Below are positions 12,901 through 26,253 of a stretch of DNA of 64,000 nt, piece by piece. Within the stretch, counting starts at the first letter, position 1. Each line of letters opens with the position of its first letter. This stretch comes from Straminergon stramineum (lineage: Eukaryota; Streptophyta; Bryopsida; Hypnales; Calliergonaceae): contig OY987269.1 of assembly GCA_963920665.1 (NCBI GenBank), forward strand, positions 22,942,501 to 23,006,500, written 5' to 3'. The notes under the pieces were generated by a model. The model was not told where the DNA came from and did not search any database. It saw only the letters and a program-made list of their open reading frames with translations. A program made the position numbers and the translations under genes.

Positions 12901-15900
12901 AGACAAGAAGCATAATTGAAAGATTTAAGAAAAAGCATGGGGGCCTTAGAAATAGCATTAGCCCAAGCACAAATATAAAAGTAGTATAATGAACTCAAGG
13001 CAAAAGAATAATAAAATAAGAAGAAGAATAGCATGGGCATCTCAATGCACTAGTATAGCCTTGACTAGTAGTAGTCATTTTAGATTTTATGACTACACCA
13101 AAGTCCCCATCACCAAGGAACATATTCCCATCAATGTTTCCATTAAGATCCCTATTTTATGACTAGAAAATTGGAGTGCACCCAAATATGATTAGAGATT
13201 TACTAGCCTACACCGAGTACATGCATGACTAAGCACTCATGTTTAACCAGTGAAAAAAATGGATTTTTTGTAGTAAACACCAATAACATCATGTCTTTGG
13301 TGCTTTCAAGGAAGAGTAGCTACTTGAATGCCTATAAAACTTGAGCTAAAAACTTCCAAAGTTCCATAAATGTAAGACAAAGTATGTAGACAAAGGAAAG
13401 TACCTTCACCTAGAAAGCTAAGACACCGCTAACATAATGAAAAGAGAGTTTCTAGATGCTAATCATGGACCTATAAATACCCACAATTAAATTTGACAAT
13501 TGCAAAGCTTTTCATGGTACAATTCCCATATTAGACCATACTTGTGAGATGAGCTTGTGAACTAACCTTCATTAACTTGTCCTTCAAATTTACTTCAACC
13601 TACTAGCTTAAAAGTAACACAAAAAATCGTAGATGCATAATTCTAAGTTCTAACTAATGAACAACCCACATCATGACAACAATGAATGCTTGGTATAGGT
13701 ATGGACATAGGGCACTTTGGCACCAAGCCTTAACACTATGGCCTTCATTGGCTTTGTCTTTCTAAACCTTTTTTTCTACTATGTAGGTTAATTTAATCAA
13801 TAAGAGAGTTTGAATATTAAGAGACTCCTTTACACTAATTTGAAAGAATGTGGTCTAAATGTTTAATTAATAAGAAAAATTGGATGAATTGTAGATGAAA
13901 CTTGAATGATTGTAGATGAAAGCATATGAAAATTAGATGTATGTAGATGAAACTTGGATGAAAAATCACACTATTTGAGATAGAATGAAAAAAATACACA
14001 TTGTATTCTATTGTAATCTATTGATTTTGTCTAAAATGTTGTGAACTTCAATATTAGCGCATTTCGCAAATTAGTGCAATTTATTGTTAATACTACAAGG
14101 GGCAACAATTGAATTTGCTTAAATATAGTAGCAATATTCAATTATTCCTTTGATTTATGTAGGAAATATCTATCTTTTACTTTTGTACAAGGTCTGTGTT
14201 CAATACATACATCAAAAATTCATTTATCAAAAAAACAATGTTTAGAATAATAAAAACAAATGTTTGTACCTTATCCTCTTTTTCATTGCAACAACTATGC
14301 CCTTTCAATGTTCAAAACTGAATGTCAAATAGTAAAAAATAATATCTTCTTGAAATCAAATCAAATATGATTTATTTTAAAATTTTAATCATTTATAAAT
14401 ATATGAATATTTATGTAATCATATTTTACTATAATTAAATTATTGATATTCTAATATTCAAGAACTGAAATTACAATAAAATCAAGGTTTTCTTTTATAA
14501 CATGTTCTTTGTTCTTCATGAATGTTCTTAAATGTTCTTCAAATAAGGTGACAACACCTAAAATCATTCATATAAGGATGTTTGCATAGCTTCTATTAAT
14601 GAATTAAGTATAAGAGTTTTTGTTGAATCGTAGTGGTAGTCAAAATGAGATTCTAGTTTCTCTTCCATGCATTTTTTGAACACCATATGAATAAACTACT
14701 AATTTTCAAAGTATTTAAAGTGCATATACACATAATTGCCCTAGGCTCACATGGATTGATAGAGTGTGTGTATTTTTGGCAAGAATCTAAAACAACCCCT
14801 AGAAATTCCTAGCTAAAATATACAACTTCTATTTATGAAAGACTTGAATCATTTTTAGATATGTGTAATTTTATCACTTAAAGAAATTCATGGATAATTT
14901 ATTTTATTTTCAAGAATTGTTTTAGAGAATCTAGATCCACTCTCAACAATTATATCCATCAAAAACTTACACAATTTAATAATAGGAACTTTGCTCAATT
15001 ATTTATTCAATCAACTTTGTTGTAGTTAACTTACTAAACATTATCTTGTTCTTTGATTCTTATTCTTAGGTTTTCACATCACATTTCAAAGAATCTTAAC
15101 CAATTAGTGATGCCCTATGACAAATTTGAGAAAAATAAATTAGGGCAAACTTCCCACGTTTTGTAGCAAAATTGCATATGTAGAATGATTAAAACGTAAT
15201 CAAAATGTTTGTCTCTTTGGGGGATAGTCACTCCATGTGCCCATCAAGAGCTTACTAATTAATTAAAACCAATGGGGGCCACGAGTCACTAAAGTACTGG
15301 TAGTTGATTTTTTTTCATAAAATCCCCAAAATTTTGAAAGGAAGTGTGTGAAAAATTTATTCAAACCCAAAAAGTCACACATGTTTCAAAATTGTTTCAA
15401 TTCAATATAATGTAACAATATAACCCTACACAAACAACAAAAACTCTAATTATAAAACTATTGCATGACACACACAAACACAAACAAGTGACACCAATCT
15501 CAACTAAGGCTACACAACATAAGGCAAGTACTCTCCAACCATCACTTTTTGCTATTGTGCCTAGTTACCATCATTAGATTGGTCAAATTTTCATTGATTT
15601 TCTCATTGACAAGTAGAAGGAGATTCCAACACACCAAAGGATTTGACATTTGGATACTGTATGCAAAAATTATGAAAGAATAAATATTTTCTAAACTAGT
15701 TTCTTCGACATACATTAGGTACATATTTTATTTTGGAGATGTACTGTACAAAGAGTGAAGATGGCAATTTAGGATCAGTGACACATTTGTAGAGTTGCCT
15801 TCCTTAGACTCGAACTCAAATTCTTCAAGTAAGATTCTTCAAGTAATTCCAGTGCTAGGACCTTAAGAGCAACCCCTCCGAGGAACACGCTCAAGCAAAT

Positions 15901-17930
15901 CAATGGAGGACATTCCTCTATCATAGAAGATTGATGGTCACAGAACCTCTAGAGATCAGTTGTGGCGTGTTGCTGTGGGGCTGCTCTCAGCATCTTCTCT
16001 TTCGCCAAGAAAGAGAAAGCCCTGGTGATGACGAATGATCTCATGTTCACTTGTTTGCTATTCTCTCCAAAAGAAAAAACAAGCAGGAAGATACAAATCG
16101 TCGTACAAACAACTTCATGTTTTTCATACCTTGTACAAGGAAGATGAAGTTCGTGATTGCCCAAACGGGACATTCAAAATCCTACAATGCACTCTTATTA
16201 ATCGGAAACTCCTGCACATCAAATAAAAAGCACACTTGCTCAGTTTGCACTCAGGTGCCAAAATTTGAATCTGCATTGTGACTTGCAAGGCAAAGGAATT
16301 GAGTAAAGAGTACAGACCTTGACAAGCGCAATGATCTGCCAAAAATTGCGAGCTAACTTGTCGTTGTTTTGCTACGCATTCTCATTGCCAAACAATTGGT
16401 CAGTCAGAGCGGTACTGTACGAACACGAAGAAGCTCCATCCAAAGCAACGTGAATGGTGGATATGGTGAGAGATGCAATCCCTATAACTAACTAAGGGCC
16501 TCCTTACATGTATCGGTGGGTGGGGAAGCTTCACAGGGAGTGCTGCAGGTGAATATTGCAATTGCACTTTAATGTGGACTCAGTGGGTGGAGAGGAATAC
16601 AATATGAAATCGATACATAGTAGATTCTCTCAAGAGTGACTAGTCTCCACCAATGGAGTTGTCCACCGATATCGGTGAAACTTCAACTCCTCTTTTCTTA
16701 CTTGCCCACCCCAGCAAGACAATCGGTTGAGCCTATTTCTGCTTGTTTCATCTTACTGCTTGAGTTAGTACAAAGCTTGCCCACTGGGCCAGCATATAAG
16801 CACACCCTAAAGCCTAGCAAGTTTCATATATAGTTTCATCCACTATTTCATCTACAATTTATTAGTGTTGGTGCCAATAGTCCGTGGACCCTAAATTTAA
16901 TTCAATTTTTCACTTTAGGGACTCCCAAATTTTCATGACAAATAGGTTTGCCTCTTTTGAGGGGATATGACAAAATAGGGTTTGGAATGTTTTTTGAGTT
17001 TACCAACTATTTTCCTGTAATTCCTATATTGAACCGCTTTTCAAGTACAAAGATTCATTTTTTTTCCTAAATTTTTTTTCTTTAAATAGAAATTTCATAG
17101 ATTTTTTCATCGGTTTTATTCTGGTGTTTTCAAATTGAAACTGTTCTTTTCCCCCAATTCCACTACAGTAGTTATAACAATGAATTGACCGGTTGTCCTC
17201 CTTGAACATTGATGATAAGCATTTGATGATCAGTGTTCTTTGCCAAAAGGGCCAGACACCAAAGGCTCTCTCCATTGTCAAATATAAGTGAACAAAAAAA
17301 TAATCAAATAATCAAAATGAAAAAATTCAAAGGAAATTGTACTTTGCATCTTCTATTATATTATATTATGTACACAGTGTCATGAGTCACAAGTCACGAC
17401 CCTTGTCACAACTCCTATCACAAACTTCATCACATTTTCATCCCCCAAAACATCATCCAATTATTTCATCCAACAATCACGATGAAAACCTAAAGTGCAA
17501 CGAGCATTCCTTTGATTTGTCATGCACACATTTTCTGTCTCTTGCAAACAAAAATATGCAATGGGAGTGTTGTTGCAGACATTTTCAACAGTTGTACGAT
17601 TAGTATCAGTAAAGTTAGGCCTGTTTCCAAGTCCAACAATGTCTCACGGTTGCTTTTGTTCTGGAGAATTTTCAGGCTCACTGGTGCTTCATGAAATACT
17701 GTACTTCTGCTGTAATTTGGAGTTTCAGAAGAAAATAAAATTTATAGAGAAAAATAATAATTAGTCCAGAGGTAGTTGAAGTGACTGGTGGAAAGTTGCT
17801 TCACATTGGAATACAATAATATTGTTCTGGGTATACAAACTTGATTTTCTGGGGTTTTAAAATTGTCTCTGGTGATCAGAATTTTGTTGGCAGGCAGTGA
17901 TTGCCTCTACTGAGGAGATAACTTACCTTA
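9938..17930. other. Long AT-rich intergenic stretch with little recognisable
   Basis: The first few hundred bases are the probable 3' untranslated region of the upstream gene. A run of G residues lies near 10237-10248. Between 11.6 and 15.5 kb the DNA is about two-thirds A+T, with only short open frames and no terminal repeats or conserved motifs that I can support. 15.8-16.8 kb is slightly richer in GC but shows no gene. The repeat at 15522-15690 is listed separately. Confidence 0.4.
15522..15690. repeat. Interspersed repeat shared with the right edge of the window
   Basis: About 160 bp align with 63825-64000: shared phrases include TTGTGCCTAGTT, then TTCCAAC(A/G)CACCAAAG and TGACATTTGGATA followed by ATGCAAAA(A/G)TTATGAA. 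The other copy starts at a TA followed by AGGTAGGTACC, suggesting a TA-flanked element. The right end is not found here. Confidence 0.6.
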
Positions 17931-18307
17931 AGGTAGTAGGCCCATAAGCCGCTCATCTTTTCATGAGAATATTTTAAGCTAATTTTTCAGACAAAGAGAT
18001 ATAGATGTAGAATATAACACAAGTGGTTTCATATTTTTTGAAGCATTATTGAATTAGTTATGAATTTTCAAACTTTTGTGTCATAGGCCTCTATTTATGA
18101 CACTAGGTTTTCCATAAATTGTTCACTTGAAGTTATAAAGAAAAATGGGGAAAGCAAGGACAATGATTGGATCTTGCAATAAATTTTACTTTTTTTCTTG
18201 ATTCATTCAAATGACTATAGAGGTTGATTTGAGAACCATCTCATGTCTATCTCAAAGCTAAAGTAGGGTGATTCTAAATGCCCAAGCAGAGTTCAAGCCT
18301 CCTACCT
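17931..18307. mobile_element. TA-flanked MITE, family D type ends
   Basis: A 377-bp segment with ends AGGTAGTAGGC and GCCTCCTACCT, flanked by TA at 17929-17930 and 18308-18309. The ends match the element at 5279-5590, but the interior is different, so it shares termini rather than body. Confidence 0.65.
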
Positions 18308-18489
18308 TAGTTCATATGACCCATAAATTATGAAGCTTGAGCTCCCCATTTTTTGTTCAACAATCAATTCTCAAATCCCCCAAAGATGTACATGTCAAGA
18401 TGTTTGGATGTAAATACCTTCATCACTTCTATGGAGATTTATAGCAATGCCCAAAATTAAAAGAAGCCGGATCATTCCGGGTTGAAAGA

Positions 18490-18557
18490 TTGGCATGAAT
18501 AAAGGTGTCTATTGGGAATGCCTCAACTATCTAAGCCTCGTGGATCTAAATGGCAAT
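18490..18557. repeat. Short interspersed repeat, inverted partner at 56212-56280
   Basis: About 66 bp, centred on CTCAACTATCTAAGCCTC, recur in the opposite orientation near 56212-56280. The parent element is not recognised. Confidence 0.5.
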
Positions 18558-18594
18558 GCTCAAAATTTTCACAATATTAACTCCTTAACCCCTA

Positions 18595-18925
18595 AAGTCT
18601 CATTATCCCCTAGAGGGATAAAACGGATTTCAAGTAGGCTCCCATGGTCTCAATATTCATCATGATTTTCTAAAACTTTTGTGAAGATAGAAAAACACAT
18701 TTAGCTTTTGGGGAATATAATTTTTATTTCTATTGGTGCCCAAGAAAAAAGGTTATGGCACAATAAGCCCAAATTTTAATTTGGTGGGCAAAAAAAATCT
18801 GCACTAAAACTTTTGAAAAAAACTTGAATTTCTTTCTCATAGATTGTAATTTTATCTATAAAAAGATTTATTCATTTCATTTGGATTTATTATGTGGAAG
18901 TTATGGACAATCTTGTTTTTCCAAC
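18595..18925. mobile_element. TTAA element family A, right-truncated copy
   Basis: Starts TTAACCCCTAAAGTCTCATT and follows the family A sequence for about 330 bp (GGGATAAAACGGATTTC, GTTATGG and GGACAATCTTGTTTTTC can be aligned), then diverges. The right end with its inverted repeat is missing. Confidence 0.65.
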
Positions 18926-19919
18926 ACGTACGACATTTTGCCAATATGAAAGATAATGAATTAGGTTTGCTTGGTCTGGAGTTAGCCAAGCTCTTAAGAT
19001 AAATTAAGGTATACATACCCAAGATATACCTTCTTCCCAATTAGATTCCTATTGGGAAGAATAGAAGTATTCATTTTTGTTCGCCTAGGTCCGAATTCTA
19101 TTAAATAAGGACATCTTGAAATGTCCTAAATATCATCCTCATGGGATGTCTCTAACTTTATAGATAGTGCAATTCATTTGCAAAATAACAGTAAGTCTTT
19201 AGTGAACAATTTTGGGTCTTTAGATAGTGCTTCAAACATGTACCTAGGTAAAATTAAAAGGTTTCTTCAAGTCTTGACTTCAAAATTCATAGAAAATGCA
19301 AAAAGTCTTCAAAAATATATATGTTATTTTTTACTTAATTATTTTTAAATTTTTGTAGATAATTTTTTTTCATTTGTCTACAAGGATAAAATTCTTTCCA
19401 AATTGTAATTTGGAATCCATCTATGAATGGTTTTTAAGTGTTTCCACATTTTTACCATACAATTGTCCTACATTTCATCCCTTGAAATGTTGAACAAATA
19501 TAGAGAAGACCCAATTCAGAAGGGGTTTCATAACGGGTATGCCTACCTTACTCACTCATGTCTTGGGTGAGGTTGAACTCTCCTTCTGCAATGAGTTCTT
19601 CCTTTTCATTTGCACCCAAAAAGAGTTAAATGTAATAAAATAAAAACTGGGCACAATGAGTTCACAGACTCAATTTTGTAAACCACGTGGATACCCAAAT
19701 AAATTTAAGACTCACATTTAAAAGCCAGACAACGACCAGCCGCAGAAGATGCTCAACTGAAATTCTACATTGACCTCATCATAATCTGACTACCTACGGT
19801 TTCCAAAAATAGTTTCAAATTATTCTACAATCAATGATAATTTGACAAGTGTGCACTTGAGATATTTTAGACTGAAATTGTCATTGAGCAGAATATTCTA
19901 GTGAGTTCTATTAAATGAA
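18926..19919. other. AT-rich spacer with one small hairpin
   Basis: No gene seen. A perfect short palindrome, TTCTTCCCAAT and ATTGGGAAGAA, lies at 19031-19061 with a nine-base loop. Its meaning is unknown. Confidence 0.4.
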
Positions 19920-20049
19920 TTAACCCTTGAAGGACATTGCCCCACGATCAAGGCAATCACTAAAATATGCAGATTATTGGACCTATAGAAGCATTCTTTG
20001 TTTCTACAGTGAACAATGAAGTCATCACTTTTGATCCTTCTAGGGTTAA
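19920..20049. mobile_element. Short TTAA-bounded MITE (family C)
   Basis: A 130-bp unit beginning TTAACCCTTGAAGGACATTG and ending GATCCTTCTAGGGTTAA. Ends are inverted repeats of the same type as family A, and size and ends resemble 50198-50345. Confidence 0.6.
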
Positions 20050-20246
20050 TCTTGAAATATTCTAAACACAAAATGTCCTTTGTAATACTTCACCTAAAAC
20101 TATTGGATGGAAAAAAATATTTTTTTCATCCAATTCTTTTTTGGAAGTTGCTTGACGGAGTACATTTTCATAGAATAGTATTGCAAATTTTATCATTATG
20201 AAATTACTGTCTTTTCTAAAGAACAAGATATTGAATCCATGGATCA

Positions 20247-20920
20247 ATGACACTAGTGTGTGAGCCTAGAAATGTGAGCCTTGAGCCTAGGTTTGGTGAA
20301 TTGTTTGTGAACCAAAATTTTTTTTATAGATTATTCTTAAAAAATTTCAAAAGTGGTAGGTTTTTTAAGAAAAAAATTTGATATTTATAAAATTATGGTA
20401 CCCATGCCTATAGGAAATAACCCAAATCTCTAAATTCAAAAAGTTTCCAAGTTTTTAAATGAATAGTTCAAATATATTCAAGTATGGGAGAGACCTAACA
20501 AGATCAAAGTATTACACCTATGACCATGGAAAATGATCCATTGTACCTCCATGTCCTTTGATTGCATGTTGCACATGACTATTGTTGGAACATATCAATC
20601 CATAACATAGACTCAATGGAGAATTTCATGAATTTATCAATATCCCAACTCCATTGAGAATGGATTTGGCCCCAAGAAGGATCTCTTATGTGGGGGTGAG
20701 GATTTTAATTAATTTTTGTGAACCATTTGCATGGTATATCCTAACAACCTATTTTGTATTCCTCAACTATAAATTCTAAAATTTACTAAACTATAGTTCT
20801 AGGTCCTAAACCATGATCGATCATAGATTCTAAACCAAAAATCCAAAAGAAACACCTCAAAAAATGAAGGCTCACAAGCTCATAGACTCGCACTCCCAAG
20901 CTCACAAAATAACATACTTG
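20247..20920. mobile_element. 674-bp insertion with 12-bp target duplication
   Basis: ATCCATGGATCA is present on both sides (20235-20246 and 20921-20932). The flanks on each side match a continuous sequence at about 60420-60560, which lacks the insert. Near its ends the insert carries loosely inverted GTGAGCCT/AGGCTCAC-type motifs (20258-20290 and 20868-20907). It has no coding capacity. A Mutator-like non-autonomous element is one possibility given the long duplication; superfamily not settled. Confidence 0.6.
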
Positions 20921-20932
20921 ATCCATGGATCA

Positions 20933-21589
20933 TCCTTGTAGTGTATTTTGGCCATTTCTTGTTGTTTACTCTTGATGTCAATTTTCGCCATAAAAATGAT
21001 AGTTTTTGAATTATGAGGGTCATCAAAAATTAGATTATTTTATGGCCTCCTTATTTATGTAAATAGGTCTCTCTAGTGCACACACATTTGAACATTAAAA
21101 ATGGTTTCAAGCTCATTTTTTTAGTGAAATCTCATCACCATCAAGTCCTCATAAATGAAAAAAAATTAATTTGAAATATATTTTTTTACTATTTTCTAAT
21201 AATTTAAATATCAAAGTGTCTATTTCCTTCAAAAAAAACTATCACTCGATTTTGTGAATAACTTTTGACCTACATTCTTTTTGTCCTGAAATTTTGGTAA
21301 TATGTTATTTTTGGTGTTATACTAATTATCTATATTTTTTTATTTTTAAAATATTTTTTTCAAAAGGTTACAATGAATATTAACCTAAATGATAAAAAAA
21401 TTTGACCAATCATTCTTGCAATCACATTGGTGTGTGTGTGTGTGAAGATGAGCATTGCTTTTTTAGCTTGAAGTTCTTGAAGTCAAGCCTAATAATTTGC
21501 TTTGGCAAGAACTTGCCAATGGTGGTTTAGATGTATGGGCCAAAGTAATTCACACTTGAAACTTTTTCCTACAATGATGCCATTTAAGC
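20933..21589. other. Intergenic; left part is the right half of an interspersed repeat
   Basis: The first 60-80 bases continue the host repeat of the preceding insertion (partner near 60510-60580). The rest is AT-rich and contains a short GT microsatellite at about 21430-21441. No gene seen. Confidence 0.4.
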
Positions 21590-22516
21590 TTAACCCCTAA
21601 AGGACCATTGTTCCCTTGGGGGACAAAATGGATTTCGGGCAGGTTCCTATGGCTTCAATTTTTAGTCAAACTTTTCGAAACTTTCTCATAAGATAGAAAA
21701 ACTGATTAGCTTCGTGGGAATATAATTTTTATTTCAATTGGTGCCCGGGAGCAAAAGTTATGCCATCTTAACATAATTTTCATGTCACTAGGCAGAAAAA
21801 TAAATCCACAAAAAATTGAAATCTAATTAAAATTTATTTTTCTTATAGATTATATTTTTGTCTACATGTGAAGCTTTGATTCATTCCATTAGGATTAGTA
21901 ATGTGAAAGTTATGAACAATATTGTTTTTCGGGCAATATGAGCATCTTCTTGAAAAAATAACTTATAGGATTCATTTCTGAATGCAATTTTCACAATTTT
22001 TCAAAAAAAAAAATTTGACAAAGTTAAATTTGTTTGCTAAAACAATCTCACCATTGGGATTATTGAGTTTCAATCCCATCTTAGAGCTATTAATGATTTA
22101 GTTTTTCATGTAATCTTAGACCTACTTCTACTTAACAATTTTTTAGAGAATGAAAATCAAGAGTTTTTCTTTAGAAATTTTTTTCCTAGAATATCAACTC
22201 AATTCTTCAACACAGAAAATTTTTAATTCACAGTCCATAGTGCAATAAATTTCAACAAAAGGTGGTCAAAGTCATCTGAAATTGCAGGCCAGTGTTCAAA
22301 AAAACTTCTTTTTCCAATTTTGAATGCTAACATCTCTCAATCTGTGCGGTCAAAATTCATGAAATTTTTACCACATGTTTTGAGACAAATAAAGTACAAG
22401 ATCCAACGGTTAGATTTTTTTAACTATTTTTTGGGGATTTTATAGGTGAACGCAGCAGAAATGGCAGTTTTGAGTGGTTTTTGACAGAAAAATGGCCTTG
22501 GTCCTTGAGGGGTTAA
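21590..22516. mobile_element. TTAA element family A copy 2, uninterrupted
   Basis: A 927-bp element starting TTAACCCCTAAAGGACCA and ending TGGTCCTTGAGGGGTTAA. It is the best reference copy here, colinear with 4839-6084 minus that copy's nested insert. There is no open frame of useful length. Confidence 0.85.
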
Positions 22517-23320
22517 TAAGAAGGTTCAGCACATGACCAATACGGAGATGTTTAGTTACTAAGGCTTCAATATTCTCAATTTCATACTACCTATAGCCCT
22601 TGTGGAATATTGTTCATTTTGATGTCCTTGGTTTTTATGGTGCTAAGTAGGTTGAATCTATTATTTTTGTAGCAACTTTTGAATCCTTTGTCCATTTGGG
22701 AGGGAGCTTTGTCATCAATTGGAAATTGGATGTGGTCAAAAGAAAATAACAGCTTCACCACCAATACGTGAAGGATACTTTTATACTAATCTTGTATGTT
22801 TTGAGCATGAAATTTAGTTTGTAGTGGGTAGCTTGGGGGGTCAATTCCCCAATGAGTGACTTACAATTACAATTTTATTAGCATTTTGACCAAAGCTTCA
22901 ATGTAATGTGAAATACACTTTTGCTTGAATAATTCTGAAGGGGTGGTTTGCTTCATAAATTTGTCTAACTAATAGTGCTAGAAGCTCTCATTTCCATGAC
23001 AAATTTTTTCTTGCTTCTCATTTCATTTTATTGCCACTATAGAGCTTTGTATTTTCAATCTGCATGGCCAGTTTACACTATGCAGATGTCCAAGCTTAGC
23101 ATGATAACCAACAAAATAAAACAACTATTGAAGATTGATTTAAGACATCACCAATTCACATAGTAGTCGAAGACTATACAAAAAACACTTGAAAGTTGCT
23201 ATAATTATATTCCAATAAGCTACTACACAAGTAGGTAATTGAATGTTTCTAGCCAAGGAAAAATTTGCAAGAAAAATACTAAACCTAAAAGAGAAAGAAT
23301 TGCAACTTGTCCAATACACA
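22517..23320. other. Intergenic, no gene or element recognised
   Basis: AT-rich DNA without coding potential or clear terminal repeats. Confidence 0.35.
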
Positions 23321-23483
23321 CACTACAAGGGAGTAGTGTCAATTTGGACACTATTAGTAGATTAGGAGGGGCTGATTCGGACAATATTTTGTCAATTTTT
23401 TGTCAATTCGGACATTTTTCTATCAATTCAAACATTGTTTGTAGATTAAGAGGGGTTGATTCAGACACTATTTTCTTGTAGTG
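23321..23483. mobile_element. Miniature CACTA (En/Spm-type) element
   Basis: A 163-bp element whose left end is CACTACAAGGGAGTAGTGTC and whose right end, read inversely, is CACTACAAGAAAATAGTGTC. CACTACAAGAAA is the standard terminus of plant CACTA transposons. Two internal direct repeats (AGATTAGGAGGGGCTGATTC near 23359 and a near-copy near 23441) are like the subterminal repeats of this superfamily. Flanking triplets are ACA and ATA, so the 3-bp target duplication is imperfect. It is too short to encode anything and would depend on a transposase elsewhere. Confidence 0.8.
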
Positions 23484-23746
23484 ATAGGGCTCTAAACCTA
23501 TCCCTGAAAGTGAGACCAATAGGATGAATTCTATGTTTTGTAGGATAAATGTAAAAAAAGCCCCCTATTTTGTACCATCATGTTAATCCTATGTTTTTCA
23601 TCCTGCCCCACTCAAACTCGGGGCCTCTAATTGCAAATATGAATTCGAAATTTGCAAAAAAATTTATGTGTGGCAAATAAAATAAAAAATTCCTATTGGT
23701 CCAACTTTGTGGGATGGGTTTAGCGGCGTGCACCCAATACATGCTA

Positions 23747-24351
23747 TTGGAGGAGGTCCTTAAATGGAGTAGGCATTTGGAAGCAACCATCGGAGTGACC
23801 CATATACAGAGCATGTGGTTGCTAAAATGGACACCATTTTCTAAGGTAGGAAAATGTGACTCCAAATGTGTGATTTTAGGCCAGTGAACAATGCTTTTGG
23901 ACCACTAATATGTGTGATTTACTAATTATGAATGCATCATTTAATAGTGAACACAAAATTCAAGATGACAATGAGAAAGAAATGATAAGTATAAATTTTA
24001 GGGTACATATTACTCTTGCTCGATTTAGAACACTCTATTCATGCATTGTGGTACTTTCTTGAACATAGTGAGCACCCACTTCATCTATTTCTGAACTGAT
24101 ATGCTCTTTTCAAAAGCACATGTTAATTCATTACTACTATAGTCTATGATCATCAATAGTGACCTACAGATTCTCCTCTTTGGAAAATTGTATATATTTT
24201 ATTCTAAGACAAAAAATTACAATTTAAATTGCAAATTATTTCTTTTCCATTTCTCTATCTACCAAAAAAAATATTGAAAACCATTGGACGCCCAATTTCT
24301 TCCACACATATATTTTTCTCTTTGGATGTGCCATTCTTGAGCCTTCTACCT
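23747..24351. mobile_element. 0.6-kb TA-flanked MITE, partner of 36310-36910
   Basis: Matches the reverse complement of 36310-36910 along nearly its full length (for example TGACCCAT..AGAGCATGTGGTTG and the right end GCCATTCTTGAGCCTTCTACCT). The right end is followed by TA at 24352-24353. The left end is degraded. Confidence 0.75.
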
Positions 24352-24876
24352 TACATAATACAAGGTGATTTGCAAACTGATTTTCGACCTACAACCCACA
24401 ATTCTAGCAAGTAGAGATAAGAATGAAAAAGAAAAAAATGAGAGATCTGCTTCCAAGATTAAGTTAAAATAAGGCATACAACCCATTTGCAACCACTTAA
24501 GCAATTACGCATATATGGAGTGCGGAATTCTCAAGTGGGGAAATTTTCCTATGTACAGAAATAGAGTTGGGAAGGATTCCATATTTTTTCATAATTTTAT
24601 TTCTCAAAACATATTTACTACGAATTTTTTAGCTTAAGATTCTATTCGACCCATATTGGTCATATAGATTTTTGTATTTCCAACCATGGGCTAGTTGCAA
24701 AATCGACCAAGGGTTTGTTGCAACATTGACAATCCCTTAGTCAATCATAATGTGCCACAACTACATTGGGAATTGTGCCACAATTAATCACCACTCCTAA
24801 CTACCTAATCTAAAAAAAATGTAGTCTACATGGTGGAAATGGGGGGAGGGGATTGGAAAGGGGTCGCCTCCCTTAC

Positions 24877-25107
24877 TTAACCCTTGAAAGGCCCTTGAGA
24901 TCCCTCTACACGACTCGTATTTTGTTTTATAACTTTTCAATTGTGGTTTAATATGTGAATTACAATACATTTTTATTTACATACTATCATGATTATGAAT
25001 TTACTGTGTACTAAAAAGTATTTGATCAATGTTTTTCTGATCAAATACCACCAAATACATAATATACTATACAGCCGCAAAGGGCTTTCAGGACCTTCTA
25101 GGATTAA
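24877..25107. mobile_element. Possible TTAA-bounded MITE, 231 bp
   Basis: Starts TTAACCCTTGAAAGGCCC and ends GGACCTTCTAGGATTAA, so the ends are imperfect inverted repeats of the TTAA clan. The interior was not matched to another copy. Confidence 0.45.
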
Positions 25108-26253
25108 CTTAGTTTCTACGTGTGTAAATGACCAAGTTCAGGAGAAGCAGCCCATGACTCCGCATGAGTTTTGCAGCCGCAAATATTTTTCCTAGGAAGT
25201 CGTTCAACTTCACTCGATCTTTGTCAAGATCAGTACAATTCTGGAATTGAATAATATTAGAAAGTACTGCGCGTGACAACATTGCTCATCAGCAAAGACA
25301 TCGAATGTCATCAGCAGTGGTTTTTTCATTCCACGTGCCTCTTCAATTCGGGTTCTGGTTTGCCAAAGGAATTCAAATGGGGTTGGACATGACCATGATC
25401 CGGCTTGTAGTCATGGCACACCTACTTGAATTCATTCATCAATTTTCTTTAAATTGGTGCGATTCGGAACACATAAATGTGTGACATTCGTACACATGCA
25501 AATGTGGATTATGTGGATTCTACTAAATCAGTTGGCGGTATTCCATGAGCTCTTTATTTGTTTGTTGTGCTAATAAACAATGTTGTGCAAATTGTATTTT
25601 ATCTACGAGATTGGGCACCAATTTTATTATGTTCAAATACATCCAAATATGCAAATCTATATGAGTCCTAGTTTGTTAAGATTGCTATCATATTTTTTGG
25701 TGCTTAGAGTTGTACAACTTTAACAAAATTGATGACATTATGTAAAACTTAAATCAATGTATACTTGTCCTAGTTGTGCATCTTATTTTTGGTGATCAAA
25801 TTAATTGAATCTATCGTAAATAAACGAAAAATATTTTTTTGTTAAAGTCCTTGAATCTTATTTAAATTATTTCTTGAAAGTAACTAGATTTTGTTACATT
25901 AAAACTTAAAAGTAGGAAAAAATAGAAAGTTTGCATGAATCTCAATTATTGGGCTAAAATAAAAACCTTGTAATAATAGTGCATGAATTGACATAAATAT
26001 TATGCTATTTCTAGATTTAGGATTTAGGTCATTTTCTACTAATTGGCAATAATTTCAATTATTATTTCTACTATCTTCATTAAATTGGTGGTATTTCATG
26101 CACCATTTTGACATTGACATTAGTTTGTTATGTTGATAGATCAAGGAATAATATACAAATTACATTTCATCCACAACATTACACACCACTAAAGTAGGAT
26201 CTCCATCTCTATCCTTGTTTGACTCTCTAAATCATATCATTTTCTTCCTTCCT
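25108..26253. other. Intergenic, nothing recognised
   Basis: 25.2-25.5 kb is somewhat richer in GC, but no gene, splice pattern or terminal repeat is supported. Confidence 0.35.
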
